Shown here: piece after piece, positions 23,782-32,944 of the stretch
How the letters are laid out: every line of letters begins with the position of its first letter
Position numbering within the stretch: the first letter of the stretch is position 1
Origin: Methanobacterium_C sp963845285
GTDB lineage: Archaea > Methanobacteriota > Methanobacteria > Methanobacteriales > Methanobacteriaceae
DNA: 64,000 nucleotides
Direction: 5' to 3'
NCBI GenBank assembly: GCA_963845285.1
Contig: CAWJRO010000005.1
Location: forward strand, 1 to 64,000
Notes under the pieces: model-generated
The model's input: the letters and a program-made list of their open reading frames with translations, nothing else
Told to the model about the DNA's origin: nothing
The model's database searches: none
Program-made: the position numbers and the translations under genes

Positions 23782-24675
23782 TCACCTGAATTTACTGTTT
23801 GTCTTCTCATCCTCAATCTTGTAATGGAACCTGCAAAGAGGTGGTCTGAGCCCTAATCTATAATCATGTTCCACAGTGCCTTCAAGACCTGTCCACATGA
23901 ATGAGAGATCAGTCATTGCCTTGCACATGAGGCAGAACACTTTGTTGTCAATTGCCCTGGATCCCCAGAGACATTCCTGAATCCAGAACTCCTCAAGATG
24001 GGGCTGAACATTGAAGCCCAAGTTTGAAAAGAGGTTGGATATCCATATTATGTACTCCTGAAGGAGCTGATCAGAATCATCTCTAGTTCCTGAGTTGATT
24101 CCAAGTTCCCTATCAAATTTGGGTTTCATGTTGTTTTGAAAAAACCTTGCAAACTCCTTCAAAAATCCTGCAGTATCTTCTATACGCATTTTTGATGTCA
24201 GTGCCGGTGTTGAACTTAGTATGAAATCTGTGACTGCCCTTAAACGATCCTTATCATTTATATCTTCTGTTACCGTCTGAATTTCCCTGTTGTAGAGTGC
24301 TATTTCAATGTTGAATTTCAGTTCCTTTTCATCGTAGGGTTTTATAACATAACCTGCAGGCTTGGTGATCTTCGCACGTTTGAATGTGTTTTGATCTGAA
24401 TGGGCAGTTAAATATATTGCAGAAATATCCATCCGTTTTGAAATATGCTCCACAGCATCTATTCCATCCATGTCTCCCTTTAAAATTATATCTGCCAGAA
24501 CAAGGTCTGGTACTGTTTTATCGGCTATTTCAATGGCCTTTTCTCCAGATCCTGCAACTCCGACGACTTCGTATCCCCAGAGTTCCAGATTTTTTTGGAT
24601 CTCCATTGCTGTAATGCTCTCATCTTCAATGATCAGAATTTTCGCGTCTGGCAAACTAAAATCTCCCCATCTCAT
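23782..24675 (-). CDS. Response regulator with methanogen output domain
   Basis: 297 residues. Receiver domain 12-125: acidic pair Glu17-Asp18, phospho-acceptor Asp62 (LVLADI), Thr90 and Lys112 (VIKPYD). After a linker, residues 140-297 form a C-terminal domain without DNA-binding motif; its CLWG, FCLMC and CRFHYKI cysteines match the Pfam methanogen output domain type (MetOD1), as I recall it. The ATG may be displaced: a TTG at codon 8 sits behind GGGGAG. No histidine kinase nearby, so an orphan regulator. Similar Cys/His ends occur in the 15126 and 16017 proteins. Confidence 0.85.
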   Translation of the reverse strand: MRWGDFSLPDAKILIIEDESITAMEIQKNLELWGYEVVGVAGSGEKAIEIADKTVPDLVLADIILKGDMDGIDAVEHISKRMDISAIYLTAHSDQNTFKRAKITKPAGYVIKPYDEKELKFNIEIALYNREIQTVTEDINDKDRLRAVTDFILSSTPALTSKMRIEDTAGFLKEFARFFQNNMKPKFDRELGINSGTRDDSDQLLQEYIIWISNLFSNLGFNVQPHLEEFWIQECLWGSRAIDNKVFCLMCKAMTDLSFMWTGLEGTVEHDYRLGLRPPLCRFHYKIEDEKTNSKFR

Positions 24676-25155
24676 CCCAAATTTTAAAACTGTATAAATT
24701 TATACAAATCACGGTTAATATCCCTTTTGATTTAAATGTCATATCAAAATTTACTTCATTAAACTGGCCATTAACACAGGGGGAAACCTCCCAAACATAA
24801 AAACTTATGAAACCCTCCATTAAAATTACCAGGATAATATGAAACAATTTCTGTAAACTACAAAGGATAATTGTAAATTATTATATATAAATGTACATGT
24901 TTTTTATTTACAAAAAAGTGAAAACTATAGATAATACCAGTTATATGGCAAAAGCAAACCAGAACATTATATTAAGACGGATTAATGTAAACCAAATATT
25001 CAAAAAATAAAGGAACTCCATGTATATTAACCACTGAATCCTAATGATTTAACAAAAAGTATATCCATAATACATAACAAGTATTTAAAGAAGATAATAT
25101 ACACACAACATAAAGTTATTTTCAGATAAGTACTTAACATAGAGTTTAGTAGAAG
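24676..25155. other. Divergent intergenic region
   Basis: About 480 bp of AT-rich DNA between the response regulator and the CARF regulator. Apart from the box A and palindrome of the latter (listed separately) I see no structure. Confidence 0.4.
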
Positions 25156-25185
25156 TTATAAAAGGTTTAAATCAAAAAATTGATT
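25156..25185 (+). promoter_or_regulatory. Box A plus palindromic operator candidate of the CARF-wHTH gene
   Basis: Box A TTATAAAA at 25156-25163, then the perfect inverted repeat AATCAA-aaaa-TTGATT at 25170-25185, about where transcription should start. A repressor bound there would block initiation, so autoregulation by the downstream wHTH protein is a natural guess. Confidence 0.5.
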
Positions 25186-25214
25186 TGTATTAAAAATATA
25201 GAAGAAGTGATACA

Positions 25215-25808
25215 ATGGATTATACCTTAATATCAACAATTTATTCAATAGAACCTGTTATGGTTTGTATAACCAGTTTCTCTCCCAAAAAAGTGGTTCT
25301 TTTAAGGGAAGAAGACGCACCAAAAGAACAACTTAAAGTAGAAGGAATACTTCAGGATACTGTTGGAAAGTTCATAGACATAGAAGATAAGATCACAAGT
25401 CTCTACGATGTTGTAAGGGTTGCCAAAGACACTGTAGACATAATTGAAGCTGAAAATGCTCAAGGCAGAAAGATCGTCGTGAATATAAGTGGAGGAAGGA
25501 AGCCTCAGGCACTTGGAGCTCTTTTTGGCTGTTACGCCAGGCATAAGATGATAGAGCGAATAGTTTATGTCACAGAAGAGGACAGCAATGTTCTGGATCT
25601 TCCAATACTCAATTTCGGAATATCCGAAACCAAACTCATGGTACTTGAAGAGCTTAAAAAAGGAGAAACCTCAGTTAAAAACCTTGCAATTAAAATAGGA
25701 ATAAGCAGAGGAATGACCTACAACCACATCAGGGAACTTAGGGAAATGGGTTTCATAGCTTCGGACACACTTGAGATCACAACTGCAGGAAAGCTTGCAG
25801 TTATTTAA
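25215..25808 (+). CDS. Csa3-like CARF-wHTH regulator (orphan)
   Basis: 197 residues. Residues 1-130 form a CARF (Rossmann-like) domain with the ligand-loop signature VVNISGGRKPQALGALFG (88-105); residues 133-197 are a winged helix (LVLEELKKGETSVKNLAI..ISRGMTYNHIRELREMG). This is the architecture of Csa3, which senses cyclic oligoadenylates or related nucleotides and controls cas genes and spacer acquisition. No cas gene or CRISPR array is in the window, so it is an orphan whose targets may lie elsewhere. GTGAT precedes the ATG. Confidence 0.85.
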   Translation: MDYTLISTIYSIEPVMVCITSFSPKKVVLLREEDAPKEQLKVEGILQDTVGKFIDIEDKITSLYDVVRVAKDTVDIIEAENAQGRKIVVNISGGRKPQALGALFGCYARHKMIERIVYVTEEDSNVLDLPILNFGISETKLMVLEELKKGETSVKNLAIKIGISRGMTYNHIRELREMGFIASDTLEITTAGKLAVI

Positions 25809-25960
25809 ACAACGCCCCAATATTTTTAAATAATTTAGCGCAGAAATAGCTTATCTTATGTCCGGGCTAGACACTAGATTAAAGTAGATCAAATAATAAA
25901 CAAAAATATTCCTTTTTTTAACAAAATAAATTTAAACCAACAACATAATTTTTTATGATA

Positions 25961-26067
25961 GAAGCTGTCCCATAGTTCAGAATTTACAAAAAAATAAGAA
26001 TCAATAAAGCTTTAAATCTCAAAATAATCAAAATTATAGATGTCAAAAGTAACTATGATATAGCCTC
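25961..26067 (-). mobile_element. MITE-like element, copy C (inverted)
   Basis: 107 bp, opposite orientation to copies A, B, D and E. Ends GAAGCTGTCCCATAGTTCAG (left on plus strand) and CATAGTTACT/GATATAGCCTC side. On the minus strand the core ATAATTTTGATTATTTTGAG resembles the others with several changes, so it is older. Confidence 0.65.
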
Positions 26068-26068
26068 G

Positions 26069-26108
26069 AGAGTATCTTGAATATCAACAGAGTATCTTGA
26101 ATATCAAC
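26069..26108. repeat. Perfect 20-bp tandem duplication
   Basis: AGAGTATCTTGAATATCAAC occurs twice head to tail directly beside MITE copy C. The wider gap 25809-26487 holds otherwise only AT-rich DNA and a solo IS end. Confidence 0.8.
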
Positions 26109-26270
26109 CAAGACTCAATGTTCTCTAAAATCAATACAATATTTTTGAATTAATATCTCCCTTTTCTATTTAAAAGAATTTTATAAGTCTAAAACAATTT
26201 ATAAAAAATTTTATAAGGCTTTTTTAAGATTTTAAAGTATAATCTGTTCTTTTATACTTTTTTAACTATT

Positions 26271-26294
26271 GAGGTTGTTTAATAATTATTTTTA
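26271..26294 (+). mobile_element. Solo IS1182-type left end
   Basis: GAGGTTGTTTAATAATTATT plus TTTA matches the left end of the IS at 43678 (GAGGCTGTGCAATAATTATT, then TTTA) at 21 of 24 positions. No transposase or right end follows before the helicase gene, so it is a remnant. Confidence 0.55.
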
Positions 26295-26487
26295 GTTGAT
26301 CATTATTATTTAGGTTTCTCATCAAAATCCTAACTGGTCTTTTAGGATCATATGGCTCATGATATTATTATTGGACATCTTCTCAATGTATAAAATCATA
26401 GAAAAGAAAAGAATAAATCATTATTTAACAAACATTTTGACAATAAATCAAATTTTAAGAACACATTAAATTTAATAATTAACTAAG

Positions 26488-29400
26488 ATGATTTTCATGG
26501 CAAGAGTTCAATATGGAAAAACATGGTGGGGGAAAAAATGGCTTGATGCCCTTAAAAATATTGACTTTACAAATAGATTGCCCCGGGGAAAATCTTATGC
26601 AAACAATGGTAAAGTCTATGATATTAATATTAATGGAAATATAATTACTGGAAAAGTGGAAGGTAACTACAAAAAATATTATGAAGTTAGTGTGAAACTA
26701 AACCCATTTACTCAAAGTGAAAAAGAACTTGTTGCTGACGTTATAAATAACTCTCCATTAATTCTTGCAGGACTTTTAAATAAAAAACTTCCAGAAGAAC
26801 TGTACTACAAATTGGCTGAGATTGGAATTGAGTTATTTCCTAAATCCTGGGAAGATATTAGTGCAGAATGTGATTGTCCGGACTATGCACTTCCCTGTAA
26901 ACATATTGCCAGTTTAATTTATATGATAAGTATAGAAATTGATAAAAATCCCTTCAAAATCTTTGAAATTCATAACTGTGATTTATTAAGTATAATTGAC
27001 CATTTAGATAATGTTGAAAATGTAACGGTTCGAAAAATCACCAGTATTAATGATATTTTTTATGATAAAAAAATAGAAAAACAGGACGAAACAAGACTAG
27101 AGTGGAAAGAATATGATAAAAAAATCATAGAAGATATTGATTTTTCTGATATTCCCATTTTGTCGAAATATACATTAACCCTCCTAAAATCATTCCCTCT
27201 TTTCTATGATACAGACTTTAAAAATGTTCTTGAAAGGGTATACAAATCAATGGCAAGATATTGTAAAAAGTATTTTGATTACAATTATTATAACAATGAA
27301 TACAATAACGACTTTATAATCTTAAAAACAGGAATAAAAGAAAATTCAAAGTTATCTAAAAGAGAAGATGAAACTTTAAAAGAATGGAAAGAGAGATATT
27401 TGTCCTTTAAATGGAATAATCCTAAATTATGGGAAGAATTCCGTGTAGTTATGGATGATGATTATAGAATTTCAAAAATATCCATAAAAGATGAAAATAC
27501 AATTATTCCAGATAAAGAAAAAGCAGATAGTATAAATCCAGAGGATAATAACCCATTTGCTCTGAAAAATAATCCAAATCTAGAAAATATTTTATTAGGA
27601 TTTTTGGTGGAGATATCCCATACAAGTACACCTCAATACAATTATAACATACAATTTTTACACTTACTACTGCAATTTTCATTAAAACTGATAGAAAAAC
27701 AAGGGATCATTCCTGAAATTATAGAATTAAATGATAACAATACTAAGGGTAATGCCTATTATATAAGGTGGGTGCCATGTCTTTTTAATAAAAAAATCGA
27801 TGCAATATGTGAAAAATTATATTCCATGTGTCCAGATAATCTGATTTGTTATAAAAATTCCCAAATAAACAGGGAACAGCAAGTAATAACTGGGATAAGC
27901 CTTATAATTTCTGGAATCATGGAACATTACACCAGATTTGGCATGCCTAAAATGTTAGAAATAGAAAGTCATGACCCTATTTTTAGATTATTTTTCTTTC
28001 AAGAAAGATCAAAATTTGATGAATTTAGGACAAAAGGATATGAATTTTTAATTGATCAATGGCTTTCAAACCTATATTTAAGAAAAAGAGATTATAATAT
28101 TTATTTAATCATAGAAGAAACCGTGAGTGATGAAAGTTTTAGTATTCATTTAAAAGTAGGAGATGAGAATACTCCTCCAGAAGCCGTTTATGAATTTATT
28201 TCTAATAAAAAATATTACAAACAAAACAATAGGAAACTGCAGTTATTATCAGATCTCTACTTAATACAGGAGTATTTCCCTGAAATTAAAGAAACTGTTG
28301 ATCTAAAAAAGCCTATTATACTGGATATGAATGAATTTTCTGGATTTTTTACGGATATACTTCCATTACTAGAAATAATGGGAATTTCAGTGATCCTTCC
28401 AAAAAGTTTAGAGAAAATAGTAAAACCTAAACTTGTACTTGATTTAAAAAGCACTAAAGAGCTTAGTTTAGAGAGAAAAACTTATCTTTCACTGGATGAA
28501 CTTGTGAAATTCGATTGGAAAATTGCAATCGGCGAATATGATCTCAGTAAAGAAGAATTTGAAAAACTCTTAGAAAAATCTAAAAAAATTGTTAAAATAA
28601 AAGATAGATATGTTATTTTAGATAAAAAGGAAATGAAATCCTTCATAAAAAGGTTAGATAAACTACCAGAAACTTTGAGTCAAAATGATTTAATACAGGC
28701 CATAATTAGTGGGGAATTTGAGGATAGTGAAGTTAATATTGATTATGATATTAAGTCTCTTTTTGAAAGGATCAAAAAATATGAAAACGTAAAGATTCCA
28801 AGTAATTTAAATGCTAAACTTAGACCATATCAAGAAATAGGATTCTCATGGCTACTGCAAAACATTAATCTTGGTTTTGGTAGTGTTCTTGCCGATGATA
28901 TGGGACTTGGAAAGACTTTAGAAGTTTTAAGTTCAATTTTACACCTGAAAAATAAAGGATGTTTAGATGAAAAAAAGGTTCTAGTAATTGCCCCAACAAG
29001 CATACTATTTAATTGGCAAAATGAGATGAAAAAATTCACACCAACACTTAAACCTTTTATATATCATGGACCTAATAGAAAATTTCCTAAAAAAGATGAT
29101 TTTGATGTTGTTATAAGCTCTTATGGAACCCTCAGAAATGATGAAAAAAAATTTAAAAAGATTAAATGGTATCTATTGGTTGTTGATGAAGCTCAAAACA
29201 TTAAAAACCCCACTGCAAAACAAACAAAAACAATAAAAGCCATTAAATCAGATAATAAAATTGCATTAACTGGAACACCAGTAGAAAATAGACTTGTTGA
29301 TTACTGGAGTATATTTGACCTTACAAACAAACATTATTTAGGATCCATAAAGAAATTTACAGAAAAATTTATCATACCCATTGAAAAAGAAAGGAATGAA

Positions 29401-30219
29401 AAAGTTCTTAAAACTTTCCGGAAGATCACTGAACCTTTTATCTTAAGAAGGCTAAAAACAGATAAAGAAATAATAAAAGACCTTCCGGATAAAATAGTAA
29501 ATGATGTTTATTGCAAACTAAGTATTGAACAAACTGCATTATACAAGGAAATGGTAGACTCATTAATGAATGAAATTGATGAAAGTGAAGGGATAAATAG
29601 AAGAGGACTTATTTTTAAATTGATCAATAGTTTAAAACAGATCTGTAATCATCCAGCTCAGTTTTCTAAGACAAAATCAATGAATATTCATGATTCTGGT
29701 AAGATGGAAGTTTTGATGAATATTTTAGAGAATATAACTGAAAATGGGGAAAAAGTATTAATTTTTACGCAGTACGTTCAAATGGGAAATATAATGAAAA
29801 AATTAGTGGATGAAAAATTCAATACAGAATCCTTATTCCTACATGGTTCATTATCAAGAGGAAAAAGAGACGAAATGATTGATGATTTTCAAAACAAATC
29901 CCAGCATAAAATATTCATTATCTCATTGAAGGCAGGAGGAACCGGTTTAAATTTAACAGCAGCACAGAATGTCATACATTATGATTTATGGTGGAACCCT
30001 GCAGTTGAAAACCAAGCAACAGATAGAGCTTATAGAATCGGGCAAAAAGAAAATGTAATGGTCTACAGACTAATAACAACAGGAACATTCGAAGAAAAAA
30101 TAAACAGTATGATAGAAAGCAAAAAAGAACTGGCAGACATCACACTCGGAACTGGAGAAAACTTCATAACAGAAATGAACAACGATGAATTAAAAGAAAT
30201 ATTAAAATTAAGAAAATAA
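26488..30219 (+). CDS. SWIM zinc-finger SNF2-family helicase
   Basis: 1243 residues; largest protein of the window. An N-terminal SWIM zinc finger (Cys128, Cys130, Cys137, His139) is followed by about 600 divergent residues of the SNF2-associated N-terminal type, then the ATPase: Walker A DDMGLGKT (near 802-811), VVDEAQ (near 898), SLKAGGTGLNL and the motif VI region QATDRAYRIGQ (near 1176). It should translocate on double-stranded DNA or displace proteins. ATG at 26488 or 26497 (MARVQYG); no Shine-Dalgarno. Stand-alone, low GC, next to MITE/IS debris, so possibly acquired. A role in repair or mobile-element defence is open. Confidence 0.88.
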   Translation: MIFMARVQYGKTWWGKKWLDALKNIDFTNRLPRGKSYANNGKVYDININGNIITGKVEGNYKKYYEVSVKLNPFTQSEKELVADVINNSPLILAGLLNKKLPEELYYKLAEIGIELFPKSWEDISAECDCPDYALPCKHIASLIYMISIEIDKNPFKIFEIHNCDLLSIIDHLDNVENVTVRKITSINDIFYDKKIEKQDETRLEWKEYDKKIIEDIDFSDIPILSKYTLTLLKSFPLFYDTDFKNVLERVYKSMARYCKKYFDYNYYNNEYNNDFIILKTGIKENSKLSKREDETLKEWKERYLSFKWNNPKLWEEFRVVMDDDYRISKISIKDENTIIPDKEKADSINPEDNNPFALKNNPNLENILLGFLVEISHTSTPQYNYNIQFLHLLLQFSLKLIEKQGIIPEIIELNDNNTKGNAYYIRWVPCLFNKKIDAICEKLYSMCPDNLICYKNSQINREQQVITGISLIISGIMEHYTRFGMPKMLEIESHDPIFRLFFFQERSKFDEFRTKGYEFLIDQWLSNLYLRKRDYNIYLIIEETVSDESFSIHLKVGDENTPPEAVYEFISNKKYYKQNNRKLQLLSDLYLIQEYFPEIKETVDLKKPIILDMNEFSGFFTDILPLLEIMGISVILPKSLEKIVKPKLVLDLKSTKELSLERKTYLSLDELVKFDWKIAIGEYDLSKEEFEKLLEKSKKIVKIKDRYVILDKKEMKSFIKRLDKLPETLSQNDLIQAIISGEFEDSEVNIDYDIKSLFERIKKYENVKIPSNLNAKLRPYQEIGFSWLLQNINLGFGSVLADDMGLGKTLEVLSSILHLKNKGCLDEKKVLVIAPTSILFNWQNEMKKFTPTLKPFIYHGPNRKFPKKDDFDVVISSYGTLRNDEKKFKKIKWYLLVVDEAQNIKNPTAKQTKTIKAIKSDNKIALTGTPVENRLVDYWSIFDLTNKHYLGSIKKFTEKFIIPIEKERNEKVLKTFRKITEPFILRRLKTDKEIIKDLPDKIVNDVYCKLSIEQTALYKEMVDSLMNEIDESEGINRRGLIFKLINSLKQICNHPAQFSKTKSMNIHDSGKMEVLMNILENITENGEKVLIFTQYVQMGNIMKKLVDEKFNTESLFLHGSLSRGKRDEMIDDFQNKSQHKIFIISLKAGGTGLNLTAAQNVIHYDLWWNPAVENQATDRAYRIGQKENVMVYRLITTGTFEEKINSMIESKKELADITLGTGENFITEMNNDELKEILKLRK

Positions 30220-30529
30220 CCATTAGATCTAAAAAATTAAGCCAAAAATAGACACTATCAAAAAATTAAGTAAATTAACTCATTGTTAATGAAAAAAATA
30301 TTATCCGTCCAATGGGCTAAGAACATAATGGTTTAATGAAATAAATTAAAATCATTAATGCAACCATTTAATGAAAAACTGTATACAAAATTATGGAATC
30401 TTACGACATTTCTTTAAAGACTATTTCTTAAAGACTATTCTATTTTTTGATGAGTTTTAATTAATTACCTTTCATTTGCTCTTCTATTTCTTTTCACATA
30501 TTAAAATAGCAAATAAAGTTTAAATATGT
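30220..30529. other. Intergenic AT-rich stretch
   Basis: 310 bp between convergent genes. No gene, repeat or strong hairpin seen. Confidence 0.4.
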
Positions 30530-31186
30530 CTATTCAATACGAATAAAACTGGGTGATGGTGTAGGGGTGCTATTTATTATTATTCCAAGATGATCGTAAC
30601 TTTTTCCAGGCATACCCACAACAGTATCATGCCAACGGTCAAGGAATTCCTGCTGGGGAATAAATCCACGGCTTCCTAAAATACTAGGGTCTTCAAAGTA
30701 CACATTTTCCTGATCAATTCCTATTACTACCATATAATGACCATCATCTTGATCTTCAGTCCATACTGTGTTATTTTCAGCCCACGCCTGGCATGCTACT
30801 ATTACTGGAATTCCCTGTTTCAAATAATTTTCCAGATCATTTAAAGTCAAATTTTCCTTCACTTCTGCCTTGAGACCATAAGAATTTGCTCCGCTAGCTA
30901 AATTTTGAGGTGTGGTACCGTTTTCTGGCGTACAATTAGTAATGTTTATGAGTTTGTCAACACGCACATCTTGCCCATAATAGTTCAAAACTGCCTGGAG
31001 ACATGTGGGACCACAGGAATAATCAGTGGGTTGGCGCACATCAGGCACACCCTTCAGGATAATAGGTTCACCAAAATGGGTAATGTGGTCTTCCCCAAAA
31101 AAATTATTATAATTACCATAAACATAAATAGAAAATCCAATAATTAGGACTATTAATAATATTAACACTGCATTAATTTTTTTCAT
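30530..31186 (-). CDS. Membrane-anchored C39-like (papain-fold) peptidase
   Basis: 218 residues. Signal anchor at 5-24, then an extracytoplasmic papain-like domain of the C39/double-glycine type: catalytic Cys58 in DYSCGPTCLQAVLNYYG, oxyanion Gln52, His150 in DDGHYMVVIGI and Asp166 in YFEDPS. No ABC transporter or leader-peptide partner is close, unlike bacteriocin exporters. In methanogens such anchored C39 domains may cleave pseudomurein cross-links or secreted peptides; that is inference. Stop 44 bp upstream of... the next minus-strand gene lies before it, possibly cotranscribed. Confidence 0.82.
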   Translation of the reverse strand: MKKINAVLILLIVLIIGFSIYVYGNYNNFFGEDHITHFGEPIILKGVPDVRQPTDYSCGPTCLQAVLNYYGQDVRVDKLINITNCTPENGTTPQNLASGANSYGLKAEVKENLTLNDLENYLKQGIPVIVACQAWAENNTVWTEDQDDGHYMVVIGIDQENVYFEDPSILGSRGFIPQQEFLDRWHDTVVGMPGKSYDHLGIIINSTPTPSPSFIRIE

Positions 31187-31230
31187 ATGTATTTATCCTT
31201 GTTTTTTCCAATCAGATAATACGTATCAGT

Positions 31231-32442
31231 CTAAAATAGGAGTTTAGATGGATTTTCAATGCACATGGTACGTATCTCCTTTATGGAAATTCCATGATCA
31301 AGCATTGCACTTACAAACATTTTCATACCTTGAACAGGAGTTGGGTTATGTGCCTGACCGAAATCTGTGGCCATTATGCACCTTGAAGGCCCTACTTCCC
31401 TTATTGCATCTGCTATCACTGCGGGGTCCAGTTCATCATGTCCAGGCATGCATGCAACAAAACAGTGCTCCATATAAGCATGACGGCTCATCTCTTTTTG
31501 TTCATCTACACTTGCACCAACCACACCCGTCAAGGGATGGTTAACAACCAGACGATTCAGACCAATGCTTCTTGCCATATCGATGACAGAAAATATATCA
31601 CAAGCTTTCAGATGTCCTGTTGCAAGCACCATATTATGCTCTGCAGTTAGGTTGATGATCTCCTCAAGGTTCTCAATGTTCCCCCCAACATCTAATTTCA
31701 TAGAAGAATAGGAAACTGTTGGAAGCCATACAAACTTTCCACCAAGTGAAGCTGCAGTTTTAACGGCCCCTCCATTCAAACCACCAACACTTTCATTGAG
31801 GCAAACCCCTCCAAAGACCTTGAATCCTGTTACTGCTTCTGCAATTCTTGCTCTGCCGGATGTGGGTTCTAAGTGAGATTTTATGATTATAGCATGCATC
31901 CCTTCAATTGAAGCAGAAATTGCAGCTTCCACATCATTTAAAAGTCGTGGCTTGACATCGGGGGCTGTGTGGATGTGGGTGTCAATGAACCCCTTAAGGA
32001 GGTCATCTTCACATGAAACATCGATAGATTCATTATCAGACCTATTAAATCTGTCAGAGGAATTATTTTTCTTAATCAAACTTGAGCCATCTACTAAATT
32101 ACTTTTTTTGCACGGCACATTGGAATGTGCATAGAAATTACTTTCATGATCAATGACCTTTTGAGAGCCATCAAACACTGCTATTTCTTTATCATGCATC
32201 TTAGAGCCCTGAAATAAATCAACTTCACCATCATGCATCTTAAAGCCCTGAAATAAATCAACTTCGTCATCATGCATCTTAAAGCCCTGAATTAAGTTAA
32301 TTTGTTTACCTGCCTTCGGGCCATCAAGCAGATTATCTTCTTCAAGCAAATTTGGAGCTTTAATGTCCAGATTATCCTTGACCCACAGAGTACTGTACCT
32401 GTGCGGTTCTTCTTTTTTTAACTTTTTCATAAAGGTTTCCAC
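31231..32442 (-). CDS. DUF6282 metallohydrolase-like protein with repeat-expanded N-terminus
   Basis: 403 residues. The C-terminal 255 form a TIM-barrel amidohydrolase-like domain of the DUF6282 type with metal motif FIDTHIHTAPD (152-162), a KSHLEPTSGRA lysine/histidine block, LATGHL, VVNHPLTG and MATDFGQ. The first about 145 residues are unusual: 13-residue repeats such as DLFQGFKMHDGEV (62-74) and DLFQGSKMHDKEI (75-87), encoded by 39-bp tandem repeats (about 32169-32296). The ORF overlaps the upstream fumarase gene by 71 bp, so the true start may lie further in. Reaction unknown. Confidence 0.72.
   Translation of the reverse strand: METFMKKLKKEEPHRYSTLWVKDNLDIKAPNLLEEDNLLDGPKAGKQINLIQGFKMHDDEVDLFQGFKMHDGEVDLFQGSKMHDKEIAVFDGSQKVIDHESNFYAHSNVPCKKSNLVDGSSLIKKNNSSDRFNRSDNESIDVSCEDDLLKGFIDTHIHTAPDVKPRLLNDVEAAISASIEGMHAIIIKSHLEPTSGRARIAEAVTGFKVFGGVCLNESVGGLNGGAVKTAASLGGKFVWLPTVSYSSMKLDVGGNIENLEEIINLTAEHNMVLATGHLKACDIFSVIDMARSIGLNRLVVNHPLTGVVGASVDEQKEMSRHAYMEHCFVACMPGHDELDPAVIADAIREVGPSRCIMATDFGQAHNPTPVQGMKMFVSAMLDHGISIKEIRTMCIENPSKLLF
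32169..32320 (-). repeat. 39-bp coding tandem repeats
   Basis: About three near-identical copies of a 39-bp unit (each containing CATCATGCATCTTAAAGCC or a close variant on the plus strand) plus degenerate flanking units inside the DUF6282 gene. The unit is in frame and encodes a 13-residue acidic repeat. Confidence 0.8.
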
Positions 32443-32944
32443 CTTCAGAATCCATAGTAACTATTAAAGGACCGAATTGTTTAACTTTCAGTTCCCATAC
32501 AGCTTCTGGAACTCCCAGATCCAACCAGTGAACATTACGAACACCTAAAACAGATTTAACATAGTGGGCTGCACATCCACCGACTGCTGTTAAATAAACG
32601 GCTTCATTATCAACAAGGGCCTGGGATGTGGCTTTATCCATTCCACCTTTGCCTATTATGCCCCCCACTCCCATGTTTATGACCGCTGGTTCGTATGGGT
32701 TCATCCTTGTGCTGGTGGTGGGTCCCACTGCAACCATTTCATATCCGTCTTCCGATTCTTTTATTATTGGACCTGCATGGAATATCACTGCCCTTTTAAG
32801 GTCTATTGGGGCACCTTCTTCCACCATTCGTTTGTGGGCACTGTCTCTTGCCGTGTAAATGGTTCCTGAAATATATACAATATCTCCAACCCTTAATTTT
32901 TTTGTTTTGTCACCAGATAGAGGTGTTTCAAGTGTCAGATTCAT
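32372..32944 (-). CDS. Class I fumarate hydratase, beta (C-terminal) subunit
   Basis: Forms the iron-sulfur fumarase with a separate alpha subunit encoded elsewhere; interconverts malate and fumarate in the incomplete TCA branch fed by PycA. 190 residues, family length; GDIVYISGTIYTARDSAHKR, GPTTSTRMN and GGCAAHYVKS are characteristic. AGGTGA lies before the ATG. Its 3' end overlaps the DUF6282 frame by 71 bp. A split L(+)-tartrate dehydratase-type enzyme is the main alternative name; genomic setting favours fumarase. Confidence 0.9.
   Translation of the reverse strand: MNLTLETPLSGDKTKKLRVGDIVYISGTIYTARDSAHKRMVEEGAPIDLKRAVIFHAGPIIKESEDGYEMVAVGPTTSTRMNPYEPAVINMGVGGIIGKGGMDKATSQALVDNEAVYLTAVGGCAAHYVKSVLGVRNVHWLDLGVPEAVWELKVKQFGPLIVTMDSEGGNLYEKVKKRRTAQVQYSVGQG

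Noticed and set aside
25215..25808. Possibility that a cas operon or CRISPR array accompanies the Csa3-like gene
   Set aside because: Both strands around it were scanned; neighbours are a response regulator and a SNF2 helicase and there is no repeat-spacer pattern.
32169..32320. 39-bp repeats considered as a CRISPR array
   Set aside because: Units are contiguous without unique spacers and stay in frame within a coding sequence.
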